Below, in pieces: positions 30,295 through 38,916 of a stretch of 64,000 nt of DNA. This stretch comes from Bacteroidota bacterium. GTDB taxonomy: Bacteria; Bacteroidota; Bacteroidia; AKYH767-A; 2013-40CM-41-45. Both the position numbers and the translations under genes were made by a program. The notes below the pieces were generated by a model. That model was not told the origin of the DNA. It did not search any database and worked only from the letters and a program-made list of their open reading frames with translations. Location: the NCBI GenBank assembly GCA_016721305.1, contig JADKIH010000004.1, positions 290,116-354,115 of the forward strand, in the 5' to 3' direction. The first letter of the stretch is position 1. The number at the start of each line of letters is the position of its first letter.

Positions 30295-31554
30295 ATGTCT
30301 ATTCGCATCCTCATATTCGCCGCCATCCTCTTCCTCCTCGACCTCTACGTCTTCCAGGGAGTGAAAATACTTATTCAACATCGCTCGGTTTCGTTTCAGC
30401 GAATCGCGTTTTGGGTGTATTGGTTGATCTCTGCGTTTTCAATCGGAACAATTTTCATGGGACAGTGGATCGACTGGCACACATGGAATAAAGCGTATCG
30501 TACCTATTCATTTGCGCTGATCTTTGTTTTTTCTTTTACCAAAGTCATCATCGGCGTTTTTATGTTGCTCGATGATATTATTCGTTTGTTCCGACTAATC
30601 TGGGTATTCATTAGCACGAAATTCTTTGCGTCGAATGCAGTTCCTGTAAACGAACCTTTTCGAATAACGCGACTTAACTTTATCATTAAAGCCGGATTTG
30701 GAATTGCAGCTATTCCATTTTTTACTCTCATCAAAGTAATGATCTCCGATAAATACAACTACAAAGTGCGTCCTGTGAATCTGGCTTTGAAAAATTTACC
30801 ATCGGCTTTCGACGGACTGAAAATTGTTCAGATATCCGATTTACATACCGGAAGTTTCATGGGAACGGAGCATCTCGAAGAAGCAGCTCGGCTCATCATG
30901 GAGCAAAAGCCGGATCTTATTTTCTTCACCGGCGATCTGGTGAACGATCTGCATACGGAAGCGTTGCCATTCAAAGAAATTTTCCAATCGCTGAAAGCGC
31001 CACATGGTGTGTACTCGATTTTAGGTAATCACGATTACGGCGATTATTATCGCTTTCCTGATGAGCATTCCAAGCATCAGAATCTCGAACAGCTCAAAGC
31101 ATTTCATGGTGAAGTAGGATGGAAGTTGTTGTTAAACGAACATGCGTACATCGAAAAGGGTGGACAAAAAATCGGATTGATCGGTGTTGAGAATTTCAGC
31201 GGTAAGAGAAATTTTTCTCGTTACGGAAGCATGGAGGTGGCGACGAAGAATTTCGAAGCTCAGCCGGTGAACATTCTTCTCTCGCACGATCCGTCGCATT
31301 GGGATTATGAGATCCGTGACAAGTACAAGTATGTCGATCTTACTCTATCCGGCCACACACATGGATTCCAGTTTGGAATCGAGATTCCGGGCTTGAAATG
31401 GAGTCCGGTGCAGTACATGTATAAGCAGTGGGCCGACTTGTATAAAGAGGAGAATCAGTATTTATATGTGAATCGCGGACTTGGTTTCCTTGGATATCCG
31501 GGCAGAGTAGGTATCTTGCCGGAAATAACTGTTTTCACTTTAGCAAAAACCTAA
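30295..31554 (+). CDS. Membrane-anchored metallophosphoesterase
   Basis: The first 160 of 419 residues hold about four hydrophobic helices (ILIFAAILFLLDLYVF, IAFWVYWLISAFSIGTIFM, FALIFVFSFTKVIIGVFMLL, IIKAGFGIAAIPFFTLI). The remainder is a calcineurin-like phosphoesterase with all metal motifs: ISDLHTG, FFTGDLVND, GNHDYG, LSHDP and SGHTHGFQFG. The layout resembles YkuE/YaeI-type enzymes; the substrate is unknown. Its stop overlaps the start of the next gene (TAATG), which indicates coupling with the RNA methyltransferase. The array upstream leaves only three bases before the ATG. Confidence 0.9.
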   Translation: MSIRILIFAAILFLLDLYVFQGVKILIQHRSVSFQRIAFWVYWLISAFSIGTIFMGQWIDWHTWNKAYRTYSFALIFVFSFTKVIIGVFMLLDDIIRLFRLIWVFISTKFFASNAVPVNEPFRITRLNFIIKAGFGIAAIPFFTLIKVMISDKYNYKVRPVNLALKNLPSAFDGLKIVQISDLHTGSFMGTEHLEEAARLIMEQKPDLIFFTGDLVNDLHTEALPFKEIFQSLKAPHGVYSILGNHDYGDYYRFPDEHSKHQNLEQLKAFHGEVGWKLLLNEHAYIEKGGQKIGLIGVENFSGKRNFSRYGSMEVATKNFEAQPVNILLSHDPSHWDYEIRDKYKYVDLTLSGHTHGFQFGIEIPGLKWSPVQYMYKQWADLYKEENQYLYVNRGLGFLGYPGRVGILPEITVFTLAKT

Positions 31555-32324
31555 TGATCACTAAGAGCCAGATTAAATTTGTCAATTCACTGCATCAGAA
31601 AAAGGCGCGGAAAGAAGAAAATCTCTTCATCGCCGAAGGTGAAAAAGTAGTGGCCGACCTGCTCAACTCAGAGTGGAAAGTTCAGGGTGTTTTCGCAACA
31701 ATCGATTATCTCAATACGCATCCCAATGAAGTAGCTCTCATGACAGGCGTCGAACTTTACGACGTTACGCACGATGAGCTCGGTAAAATCAGTGCGCTCA
31801 CTACCTCGCAAAGTATTCTGGCTATCGCCGAAATTCCGCATGAAGACGAAAGCATCAATTTTTCTTCCGGTCTCAAACTCGTTCTCGATGAAATCAAAGA
31901 TCCCGGTAACATGGGTGCACTTCTACGTATCGCTGACTGGTTTGGTATCGAAGAAGTAATTTGTTCCAATAATTCCGTTGATTGTTTTAATCCGAAAGTT
32001 GTGCAAGGCTCCATGGGTTCGCTGTTCCGTTTGAAAGTAATCTACTCCGATCTCGGCCCGCTCTTCGAAGAAAACTTAAAGCAATCCAAATTGCCCGTCT
32101 ACGGCACGCTCCTCGAAGGCGACAACATTTTCGAAACCGAACCCAAGCAAGATGGTTTCATCGTCATGGGTAACGAATCAAACGGCATCTCTCACGAAGT
32201 AAGCGATTATATCACGCAGGCTCTTCTCATTCCGAATTTTTCTGTCGGCACAAATGGTAAGCCGGATTCGTTGAATGTGGCTGTGGCTGCGGGGATTGTT
32301 TGTGCGCAATTCAAGCGAATTTAG
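31554..32324 (+). CDS. TrmH/SpoU-family RNA 2'-O-methyltransferase
   Basis: The 256-residue protein combines an N-terminal RNA-binding region (FVNSLHQKKARKEENLFIAEGEKVV) with a SPOUT methyltransferase domain. The three SpoU motifs are DEIKDPGNMGALLRIADWFG (motif 1), FIVMGNESNGIS (motif 2) and IPNF..DSLNVAVAAGIV (motif 3). It should transfer a methyl group from S-adenosylmethionine to a ribose 2'-OH in rRNA or tRNA. Bacteroidota relatives are usually annotated simply as RNA methyltransferase and the target nucleotide is not predictable here. It starts on the stop codon of the phosphoesterase gene. Confidence 0.9.
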   Translation: MITKSQIKFVNSLHQKKARKEENLFIAEGEKVVADLLNSEWKVQGVFATIDYLNTHPNEVALMTGVELYDVTHDELGKISALTTSQSILAIAEIPHEDESINFSSGLKLVLDEIKDPGNMGALLRIADWFGIEEVICSNNSVDCFNPKVVQGSMGSLFRLKVIYSDLGPLFEENLKQSKLPVYGTLLEGDNIFETEPKQDGFIVMGNESNGISHEVSDYITQALLIPNFSVGTNGKPDSLNVAVAAGIVCAQFKRI

Positions 32325-32395
32325 AATTCAAAATTTGGAATTATGAATTCGTAATTCTAACAAACGCTTTTTCTATTTTGAACCAATGTTTGTGC

Positions 32396-32867
32396 GACCC
32401 CGATGGGGTCGGGAGGAGGAAAATATTTTTCCCGAGCTACCATTGTTTGACCCCGATGGGGTCATGATAATGCTTAGTCTTTCGTTTTTTGAAATTGACC
32501 GAATGTATTTAGAAAATTTGACGGTGATCATTTCCTTCTCTTCATGTCACCAAAATATTGGATCTGTGCGACCCCGATGGGGTCGGTTGGGTGATATGCT
32601 TCTGTCGTTCTACCATTGTTTGACCCCGATGGGGTCATGATAATGCTTAGTCTTTCTTTGTCGGATATTGAATGGGTTAAATCAGTATAGAATTCGACAA
32701 ATTAGTTTTAGCTAAATAATAGGATGAAAGCACTGCATTCGTCCACCCGCGGACCCCATCGGGGTCCCACAACGGTAGAAAAACCATCGCCAACCCGCAG
32801 ACCCCATCGGGGTCCCACAATGGTAGCCCGCAAAAATGCGCCCAACATCACCGACCCCATCGGGGTC
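32396..32867. repeat. Array of seven GACCCC-palindrome elements (REP-like)
   Basis: Seven copies of the 15-bp palindrome GACCCCGATGGGGTC or its reverse complement occur at 32396-32410, 32449-32463, 32570-32584, 32622-32636, 32752-32766, 32800-32814 and 32853-32867. The first four share orientation (GAT centre) and form two copies of a unit of about 173 bp with similar flanks; the last three are inverted (ATC centre) with flanks complementary to the first four. The 631-bp gap lies between convergent genes and carries no plausible gene. Weak heptamer arrays border it at 32323-32358 and 32915-32953. Confidence 0.88.
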
Positions 32868-32955
32868 GCACAAAGAAAGCTGAATAGAGTTTTGCTGAAT
32901 CAAAAAAGCACAGCTTCATAATTCATAATTCATAATTCTAAATTCCGAATTCCCT

Positions 32956-34530
32956 TCAACCTGCAATCTGCCCCGCACATCTCTCCCCATCCATCGCCGC
33001 CGAAACAATTCCTCCCGCATATCCCGCACCTTCTGCACACGGATATAATCCTTTCACTTGCGGATGCTGTAATGTTTCAGGATCACGTGGAATTCTTACC
33101 GGTGATGATGTTCTTGATTCTGTCGCCAACAAAATTGCTTCGTTCGTGTAATAGGGTTTCATCGTTTTTCCGAATGCTTTGAAAGCGCCTTTGAGTGCGG
33201 CTGCTACTTCTGATGGCAATACGTTTTGCAGATCTACTGATGTAGTTCCCGGGTGATATGAGCTTTCAGGAAGTGTGTTCGATGTCTTGCCGGTAACAAA
33301 GTCGATGAGTCGTTGCGCAGGAGCTTTGAGCATTCCTTTGCCTGCTGCAAATGCTTTCTGTTCTACTTCGCGTTGGTATTGCAGTGCAGCAAGCTCGCCT
33401 TTCTGTGCGTACTTTTCGTAATCTTTGAAGCCGATGCTGACGACCATTCCGGAATTGGCAAACGGATTGTTTCGCTTCGATGGCGACCAACCGTTCACAA
33501 CGATTTCTCCGGGTGCTGTTGCTGCAGGAGCGATAATACCACCCGGACACATACAAAACGAATACACACCGCGATTTCCCTCATGCTGATAGGTGAGCGA
33601 GTAGGAGGCCGGTGGTAAAAAATTGCCACGTGTGTCGCAATGATATTGTACTGTATCAATAATTTCCTGCGGATGTTCAACACGTACGCCTAGCGCAAAT
33701 GGTTTCGCCTCAACTTTAATATTCTTTCTCTGCAACAATTCGTAAATATCACGAGCAGAATGTCCGGTGGCGAGAATAAGATTCTCACTGATGAATTCTT
33801 TTTCACTGCCGTCTTCAACGTCAGTCGTACGAATTCCTTTCACAGCTCCATTGTCCACTAAAATATCCGACAAACGTGTATTGAAATGAATTTCTCCGCC
33901 TGCATTTAGAATGGTATGACGAATAGCTTCCACAATCTGCGGAAGTTTGTTGGTGCCAATATGCGGATGTGCATTAACTTTGATATCGGGATCAGCTCCA
34001 TGCATGACGAGAATATCGAGAATGCGATTTATATCACCGCGCTTGTTGGAGCGAGTGTAGAGCTTTCCATCACTGTACGTTCCTGCACCGCCCTCACCAA
34101 AACAATAGTTGCTATCGGGATTAACTTCTCCTGCTTTCGAAATGGCAGCGAGATCTCGGCGGCGCTCGCGAACGGCTTTGCCTCGTTCAATAACAATGGG
34201 TTTAATGCCGGCTTCAATCAACTTCAAAGCAGCAAACATTCCTGCAGGACCAAATCCGACAATGAGTGCCGTCTTCGCTTTTGATACTTCACGGGAAAAT
34301 TGAAAGGAATCTTCCGGCTTCTTTTCCACAGGAGGATTTTCGTCGACATAGACGTCGGCCAGCATGCGAATCTTCACTTGTCGTCCCCGTGCATCGATCG
34401 ATCTCTTCACGATTCTCACCGCTCTTATCGTCTCTGCCGGAACACCTAATTTAGAAGAAGCCTGCTGCAACTGTTTGCCCTGATCTGCCGCCTCTTCTGG
34501 TAGAAGGACGAGCTCGAGTCGCGTTATCAT
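32956..34530 (-). CDS. FAD-dependent oxidoreductase of the COG2509 type
   Basis: The 524-residue protein begins with a domain of about 85 residues (MITRLELVLLPEEAADQG) and then a FAD-binding Rossmann motif, VGFGPAGMFAALKLIEAG near 91-108. FGEGGAGTYSDGKLYTRS, ATGHSARDIYELL, CPGGIIAPAAT and the C-terminal GLYPCAEGAGYAGGIVSAAMDG are characteristic of this family of uncharacterised flavoproteins. The reaction is unknown. The frame is intact and the length typical. Its 3' end faces the palindrome array and its 5' side borders ATTGAAN heptamer arrays. Confidence 0.87.
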   Translation of the reverse strand: MITRLELVLLPEEAADQGKQLQQASSKLGVPAETIRAVRIVKRSIDARGRQVKIRMLADVYVDENPPVEKKPEDSFQFSREVSKAKTALIVGFGPAGMFAALKLIEAGIKPIVIERGKAVRERRRDLAAISKAGEVNPDSNYCFGEGGAGTYSDGKLYTRSNKRGDINRILDILVMHGADPDIKVNAHPHIGTNKLPQIVEAIRHTILNAGGEIHFNTRLSDILVDNGAVKGIRTTDVEDGSEKEFISENLILATGHSARDIYELLQRKNIKVEAKPFALGVRVEHPQEIIDTVQYHCDTRGNFLPPASYSLTYQHEGNRGVYSFCMCPGGIIAPAATAPGEIVVNGWSPSKRNNPFANSGMVVSIGFKDYEKYAQKGELAALQYQREVEQKAFAAGKGMLKAPAQRLIDFVTGKTSNTLPESSYHPGTTSVDLQNVLPSEVAAALKGAFKAFGKTMKPYYTNEAILLATESRTSSPVRIPRDPETLQHPQVKGLYPCAEGAGYAGGIVSAAMDGERCAGQIAG

Positions 34531-34549
34531 CTATTTTATTTTTTTTGAA

Positions 34550-34748
34550 ATTGAATATTGAAGATTGAAAATTGAATATTAACTTTGTTTATAGGAAGCA
34601 ACTCTTCAGTTATTTATTGACAAATCCTTTCCTGCAAAGCAAGCTAATATTCAATTTTCAATCTTCAATATTCAATTATTGGTTCAAAGCTCAACCACTT
34701 ACTCGAAGCATGATAATATTCAATATTCAATTTTCAATCTTCAATTGA
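34550..34748. repeat. ATTGAAN heptamer arrays in both orientations
   Basis: Three arrays occupy the 237-bp gap: ATTGAAN units at 34550-34580, and the complementary NTTCAAT units at 34646-34678 and 34714-34748. The first can pair with either of the others. Two further units of the family are at about 26876-26892. Confidence 0.65.
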
Positions 34749-34767
34749 ATCCTCGAAGCCCATATGC

Positions 34768-35489
34768 TTATTCAAAGCACAACGAAATCGTAAACGTCTT
34801 CGCACTCAACGATTCTATCGGCGTTGAATAGATGGCGCTGTCGGGTGAGAGGAGATTTCTCAGACCGGTATACATCTTGATTTCGGGAGAGAATTTGAAG
34901 TAGGTCAGGTAAAAATCGAAGCCGAAACCGATTTCATAGCCGTAATCGTTGCGTTTCAATTTGACGATGTCTTTGTCGAGCTGACGAACTTTCGCCTGCG
35001 ATACCATATCGATTCCGTATTTGAAGCCGGCGATAACGTATGCACGATAATTATTTACGCGGTCTGATTTGAATTTTAGTAAAATCGGAAATTCGAGATA
35101 AGTCGATTCAATTCGCTTCACGGTATTTGCCGATGCACTATCGCGATAAACCAACCCGTATGTCAAATTACGCTGATCAAACGAAAGAGTAGGAAGGAAG
35201 CGTAAATCAAAATGACGTCCAATGCGAAGATTACTCAAAATTCCTAAATTGATTCCTGCTACAGGTCCCGATTCAATAAAGTAAACCGAATCCAACAAAT
35301 TAAAATCAGCTACTTTTTTAATCCGAAAATCCGCAGAATTAAGTCCAATCAAAAAACCAAAGTGTATCGGCTGATAATCGTACTTCGGCAAATTCAATGG
35401 CTGGCTGCTAAGCTGCGCTTGGCTCTTTAAGGGAGTCAGTGCCGCCGCAACCATTAACAAAAGTATATAACCTCTTAGGTTTTCATCAT
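34768..35489 (-). CDS. porT: PorT-like outer-membrane beta-barrel protein of the type IX secretion system (5' frameshift)
   Basis: About 230 residues read cleanly from 35460: end of a signal peptide (LLLMVAAALTPLKSQAQ) and an eight-strand barrel pattern (FGFLIGLNSADFRI, GPVAGINLGILSNLRIG, YLEFPILLKFKSD, GYEIGFGFDFYLTYFKFSPEIK). The position next to ubiE is the conserved place of porT in many Bacteroidota. PorT is needed for T9SS export, matching the several T9SS cargos here. The clean frame has only a TTG start; ATG ATG at 35489 gives MMKNLRGYILLLMVAAA if the A run at 35480-35483 is one base short, so I place the start there. Confidence 0.78.
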
Positions 35490-35495
35490 CGGAAT

Positions 35496-35592
35496 AATTC
35501 AGAATTCTAAATTTAGAATTCCAAATTAATTATAATTTATGTATTGTGTCAATTCGAATTCTGAATTCATAATTTCGAATTCTGAATTCCAA
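35496..35592. repeat. NNAATTC heptamer array running into the 3' end of ubiE
   Basis: Roughly a dozen degenerate AATTC/AATTT heptamers fill the porT-ubiE gap and extend about 25 bases inside the ubiE reading frame, where they encode the last residues (IGIQNSKL). Confidence 0.6.
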
Positions 35593-36334
35593 TCAGAAAG
35601 TACTTACTTTTGCCCAAGTAAATCGTCGCAACTCCAAACGTCACCGCATGAAACTCACATTCCCTTGTACCCGACTTTTCCAAAATCGATGTAAACTGCT
35701 TTCCGTACGGAAATGCACTCACTGACTCGTGGAGATAGGTATAGGCTGCTTTATCTTTCGAAATAACCTGTCCGATTTTCGGCGTGATGCGTGAAGAGTA
35801 GAAGTTGTAAAATGTACGAATCAGCTTGTTCTTTGGTTGCGAAAATTCGAGAACCATCACGGTTCCTCCCGGTTTTAAGACGCGATACATCTCTTTCAGG
35901 CCATTTTCCAGATTCTGAAAGTTACGTACCCCGAAGGCAACGGTAATAGCATCGAATTTATTGTCCTCAAAGATTAAAGCTTCTGAATCACCTTCCAGTA
36001 ATTCGATTTTATCGCTTAATCCTTTCTTCTGTAGTTTCTGGCGACCTATTTTCAGCATGTCTTCCGAGATATCAACTCCGAAGACTTTCACCGGATTTAA
36101 TTTCAAGGCTTCGATGGCCAGATCGCCCGTGCCGGTAGCTATATCCAGAATCAACTGTGGTTTGTCTTGCTTCAGATAGTTAATGGCTTTCCTGCGCCAT
36201 GTTTTATCGATGCCAAGCGAAAGGAAATGATTCAGGAAATCGTATTTCCACGCAATGTTGTTAAACATCCTGGCTATCTGATGCTTCTTCTCCAGTTGCG
36301 AATCTTTGTAGGGAATTATTTTTTCTGAACTCAT
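35567..36334 (-). CDS. ubiE: Demethylmenaquinone methyltransferase
   Basis: The 255-residue SAM-dependent enzyme carries out the C-methylation that completes menaquinone. Class I methyltransferase motifs are ILDIATGTGDLAIEAL (residues about 59-74), VFGVDISEDMLKIG, and the UbiE signatures AFGVRNFQNLENGLKEMYRVLKPGG and VLEFSQPKN. The family usually ends at VATIYLGKK; here about ten extra residues are encoded by a heptamer repeat array. The start overlaps the stop of the upstream kinase gene by four bases, so the two are cotranscribed leftward with porT downstream. Confidence 0.93.
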   Translation of the reverse strand: MSSEKIIPYKDSQLEKKHQIARMFNNIAWKYDFLNHFLSLGIDKTWRRKAINYLKQDKPQLILDIATGTGDLAIEALKLNPVKVFGVDISEDMLKIGRQKLQKKGLSDKIELLEGDSEALIFEDNKFDAITVAFGVRNFQNLENGLKEMYRVLKPGGTVMVLEFSQPKNKLIRTFYNFYSSRITPKIGQVISKDKAAYTYLHESVSAFPYGKQFTSILEKSGTRECEFHAVTFGVATIYLGKSKYFLIGIQNSKL

Positions 36335-37329
36335 TTTATTTTTAATCGTTTCGCCTCTTCCAGCAAAAGTTGTTTTTCAATAGGAACTACTCCGATTTTC
36401 TCGCATACCAAGCCTCCGGCTAAATTTGCAAGTGTGGCCATCAATTCTACATCGGTTTCTAAAGCCAGACATAATGCTGCCACACTGATTACAGTATCGC
36501 CGGCTCCGGAAACATCGGCAATCGTACGAATATGCGCAGGTAGCAATTTGTCATCTTTGCCATGAGCGAAGAATACGCCTTTTTCAGAGAGCGTAATTAA
36601 TGCCGTGTCAATATTGTGTTCATCGCTGAGCTTGTGAACTGCCTTGCTCAACTCTTCCATGTGATTCTTGTCGAGATCAATCTTCATTCCTTCACGCAAT
36701 TCTTTCAGATTTGGTTTGAAGAGTGTAACGTTCTTGTAGAAGTTGAAATTCTTTTTCTTCGGATCAACAGCAACCGGAATCCCTTTCTGACGAGCAATCT
36801 TGTTAATCGATTCAATCAGTGTTTTTCCAATAATACCTTTATCGTAATCCTCGAAAATAATGACATCAATATTTTTCTTCGAAATGATATTCGTGATTCG
36901 ATTTAGCAACTGCTTTCTTTCGGAAACAGAAATTTCACCTTCCTGCTCTTCATCAACACGCAGCATCTGGTGATTGTTTCCTATAATACGTGTTTTAACA
37001 GTTGTTTTTCTGTCGACGCTCTGAAAAATCCCATCGGCACTCATGTCGAGTTGCTGCATGAGTTCGATGAAGGAACGACCATTTACGTCGTTACCAATCA
37101 CTGAGCAGAGAATAGGGTTGGCACCCATTGCACGTATATTAATCGCAACGTTTGCTGCACCGCCTAAGCGACTTTCTTTTTCCTGAATGCTGACAATAGG
37201 AACAGGAGCTTCAGGAGAAATGCGTTCCACTTTTCCCCAGAGATAATTGTCGAGCATTACATCGCCTATGATCAATACATTCAATTTGTTGAATGCGTTA
37301 AAAAGCTCGGTCAGATTTTTAGGTTTCAA
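36331..37329 (-). CDS. hldA: PfkB-type ADP-heptose pathway kinase (HldE/RfaE kinase domain)
   Basis: The 332-residue protein matches the kinase half of HldE: LIIGDVMLDNYLWGKVERISPEAPVP near the N-terminus, LGGAANVAINIRAMGA, and the catalytic DVSGAGDTVISVAALCLA. It should phosphorylate D-glycero-D-manno-heptose 7-phosphate for lipopolysaccharide inner-core assembly. The nucleotidyltransferase half is absent, so it is the stand-alone kinase (HldA-like); hldC is not in the window. It precedes ubiE with a four-base overlap. Sugar specificity is inferred from sequence resemblance alone. Confidence 0.85.
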   Translation of the reverse strand: MKPKNLTELFNAFNKLNVLIIGDVMLDNYLWGKVERISPEAPVPIVSIQEKESRLGGAANVAINIRAMGANPILCSVIGNDVNGRSFIELMQQLDMSADGIFQSVDRKTTVKTRIIGNNHQMLRVDEEQEGEISVSERKQLLNRITNIISKKNIDVIIFEDYDKGIIGKTLIESINKIARQKGIPVAVDPKKKNFNFYKNVTLFKPNLKELREGMKIDLDKNHMEELSKAVHKLSDEHNIDTALITLSEKGVFFAHGKDDKLLPAHIRTIADVSGAGDTVISVAALCLALETDVELMATLANLAGGLVCEKIGVVPIEKQLLLEEAKRLKIK

Positions 37330-37362
37330 GCGATAATAGTTTAGACAAATGATATAAAAAGA

Positions 37363-38562
37363 CTAGCGTAATTTTGCCAGAGCTTCTTTGATACGACGAA
37401 TAGCTTCTACAAGCTTGTCGTCGGAAGTTGCGTATGAGAAACGAACACAATTCGGATCACCGAATGCATCGCCGGTAACTAAGCTTACATGTCCTTTGTG
37501 AAGAAGGTACATGCAGAGATCAGTCGCGTTTTCAATCACTGTATCGCCATCTTTTTTTCCGAAGTATGAATGTACATCCGGGAAAACATAGAATGCGCCT
37601 TTGGGTTCGTTGATAATCCAGCCTGGTATGTCTTTCATTAAATTCAACACTAAGTCACGACGACGACGGAAAGCTTTTTGCATTTCCAATGTCGGCCCGA
37701 TATCCGCTCCCAAGGCTACTTCAGCAGCTTTTTGTGCAATTGAACTTGCTGCAGAGGTGAATTGTCCCTGCATTTTATCGCATGCATCAGCGATGTATTT
37801 CGGAGCACCGATGTAACCGATACGCCAGCCCGTCATTGCATAACCTTTCGAAACACCGTTGACAATAATAACTCTGTCTTTGATGTTATCGAATTGTGCA
37901 ATGCTTTCATGCTTATCGAGGAAGTTGATATGTTCGTAGATTTCGTCCGACATAACAAATACACGTGGGTGTTTTGCTAAAACGTCGGCTAAAGCTTTTA
38001 ATTCATCACGCGTATAAACGGTACCGGTCGGATTACAAGGCGAGGAGAAGATGAGCATCTTCGTTTTCGGAGTAATCGCAGCTTCCAATTGTGCCGGCGT
38101 CATCTTGAAATCGCTTTCAATCGTTGTGTTGATAGAAACGGTTTCTCCTTCGGCCAACTTCACGATTTCGATGTAGCTCACCCAATAAGGCATTGGGATA
38201 ATCACTTCGTCGCCCGGGTCAACTAAACTCAAAACAACGTTCGCAATACTTTGCTTCGCACCGGTCGAAACGATGACCTGGCTTGGCTCATAGTCGAGAT
38301 TGTTCTCGCGTTTAAATTTCACGGAAATAGCTTTGCGTAATTCCGCATAACCTGCAATCGGAGGGTAGTGAGTATATCCTTCGTCGATGGCTTTCTTAGC
38401 CGCAATTCGAATGTGTTCAGGGGTAATAAAGTCGGGTTCGCCCAGACTCAAATTAATCACATCAATTCCTTGAGATGATAATTCCCGACTCAATTTTGAC
38501 ATGCCAATCGTCTGGCTTTCAGCCAGCGAATTCACACGCCGGGATAGGGTAGTCTTTTCCAT
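37363..38562 (-). CDS. aspC: Pyridoxal-phosphate aminotransferase, probable aspartate aminotransferase
   Basis: The 399-residue fold-type I aminotransferase has LSLGEPDFITPEHI, YPPIAGYAELRKAI, VSTGAKQSI, SSPCNPTGTVYTRDEL and the PLP-lysine motif VNGVSKGYAMTGWRIGY, with the substrate-binding arginine in CVRFSYATSDD. The family (class I, subgroup gamma) transfers amino groups between aspartate or prephenate and 2-oxoglutarate. ATG 38562 fits the family start (LSRRVNSLAESQT); an open frame to 38745 exists only because the upstream heptamer array is stop-free. It is divergent from lon. Confidence 0.9.
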   Translation of the reverse strand: MEKTTLSRRVNSLAESQTIGMSKLSRELSSQGIDVINLSLGEPDFITPEHIRIAAKKAIDEGYTHYPPIAGYAELRKAISVKFKRENNLDYEPSQVIVSTGAKQSIANVVLSLVDPGDEVIIPMPYWVSYIEIVKLAEGETVSINTTIESDFKMTPAQLEAAITPKTKMLIFSSPCNPTGTVYTRDELKALADVLAKHPRVFVMSDEIYEHINFLDKHESIAQFDNIKDRVIIVNGVSKGYAMTGWRIGYIGAPKYIADACDKMQGQFTSAASSIAQKAAEVALGADIGPTLEMQKAFRRRRDLVLNLMKDIPGWIINEPKGAFYVFPDVHSYFGKKDGDTVIENATDLCMYLLHKGHVSLVTGDAFGDPNCVRFSYATSDDKLVEAIRRIKEALAKLR

Positions 38563-38613
38563 AATGAAGGCTGCAAACCTACGGGATTCCTGCTTAATAG
38601 CCAAGCCTAGTTT

Positions 38614-38791
38614 GGTAAGTAGTAAGTTGTAAGTAGTAAGTAGTAAGTAGAAGTAGTAAGTAGTAAGTTGAACCGGGTTGAGCAAATTGTGACTGCAAAA
38701 GACCAATAATGTTCTAAAATTCATTAAAAGGGACACTTTCTCCAATTCCGGGAGCCCTTACCACTTACAACTTACTACTTACAACTTACCC
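38614..38791. repeat. Inverted pair of AAGTWGT heptamer arrays between aspC and lon
   Basis: The left array (38614-38671, GTAAGTAGTAAGTTGTAAG type) and the right array (38757-38791, its reverse complement) flank about 85 unique bases in the gap between the divergent aspC and lon genes. The arms could form a stem of about 30 bp. No gene is seen in the 354-bp gap. Confidence 0.7.
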
Positions 38792-38916
38792 CAAAACAGG
38801 AAGCAGACGCAATTATGTCAGCCCCCAACCCATGGCATGGAATTCGACTCATCCCTTGCCCGCCAAAAAGAAGAATTTTTATGTCACAATGGCGTTCATT
38901 ATATTCGTTGCATATT

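Noticed and set aside
32396..32867. CRISPR array
   Set aside because: The repeated 15-mer is palindromic, occurs in both orientations, spacing is irregular (38 to 116 bases) and flanks are themselves repeated; no cas gene is present.
38563..38745. N-terminal extension of the aminotransferase
   Set aside because: The added residues are encoded by the AAGTWGT array (LLLTTYN repeats) and precede the family start at 38562.
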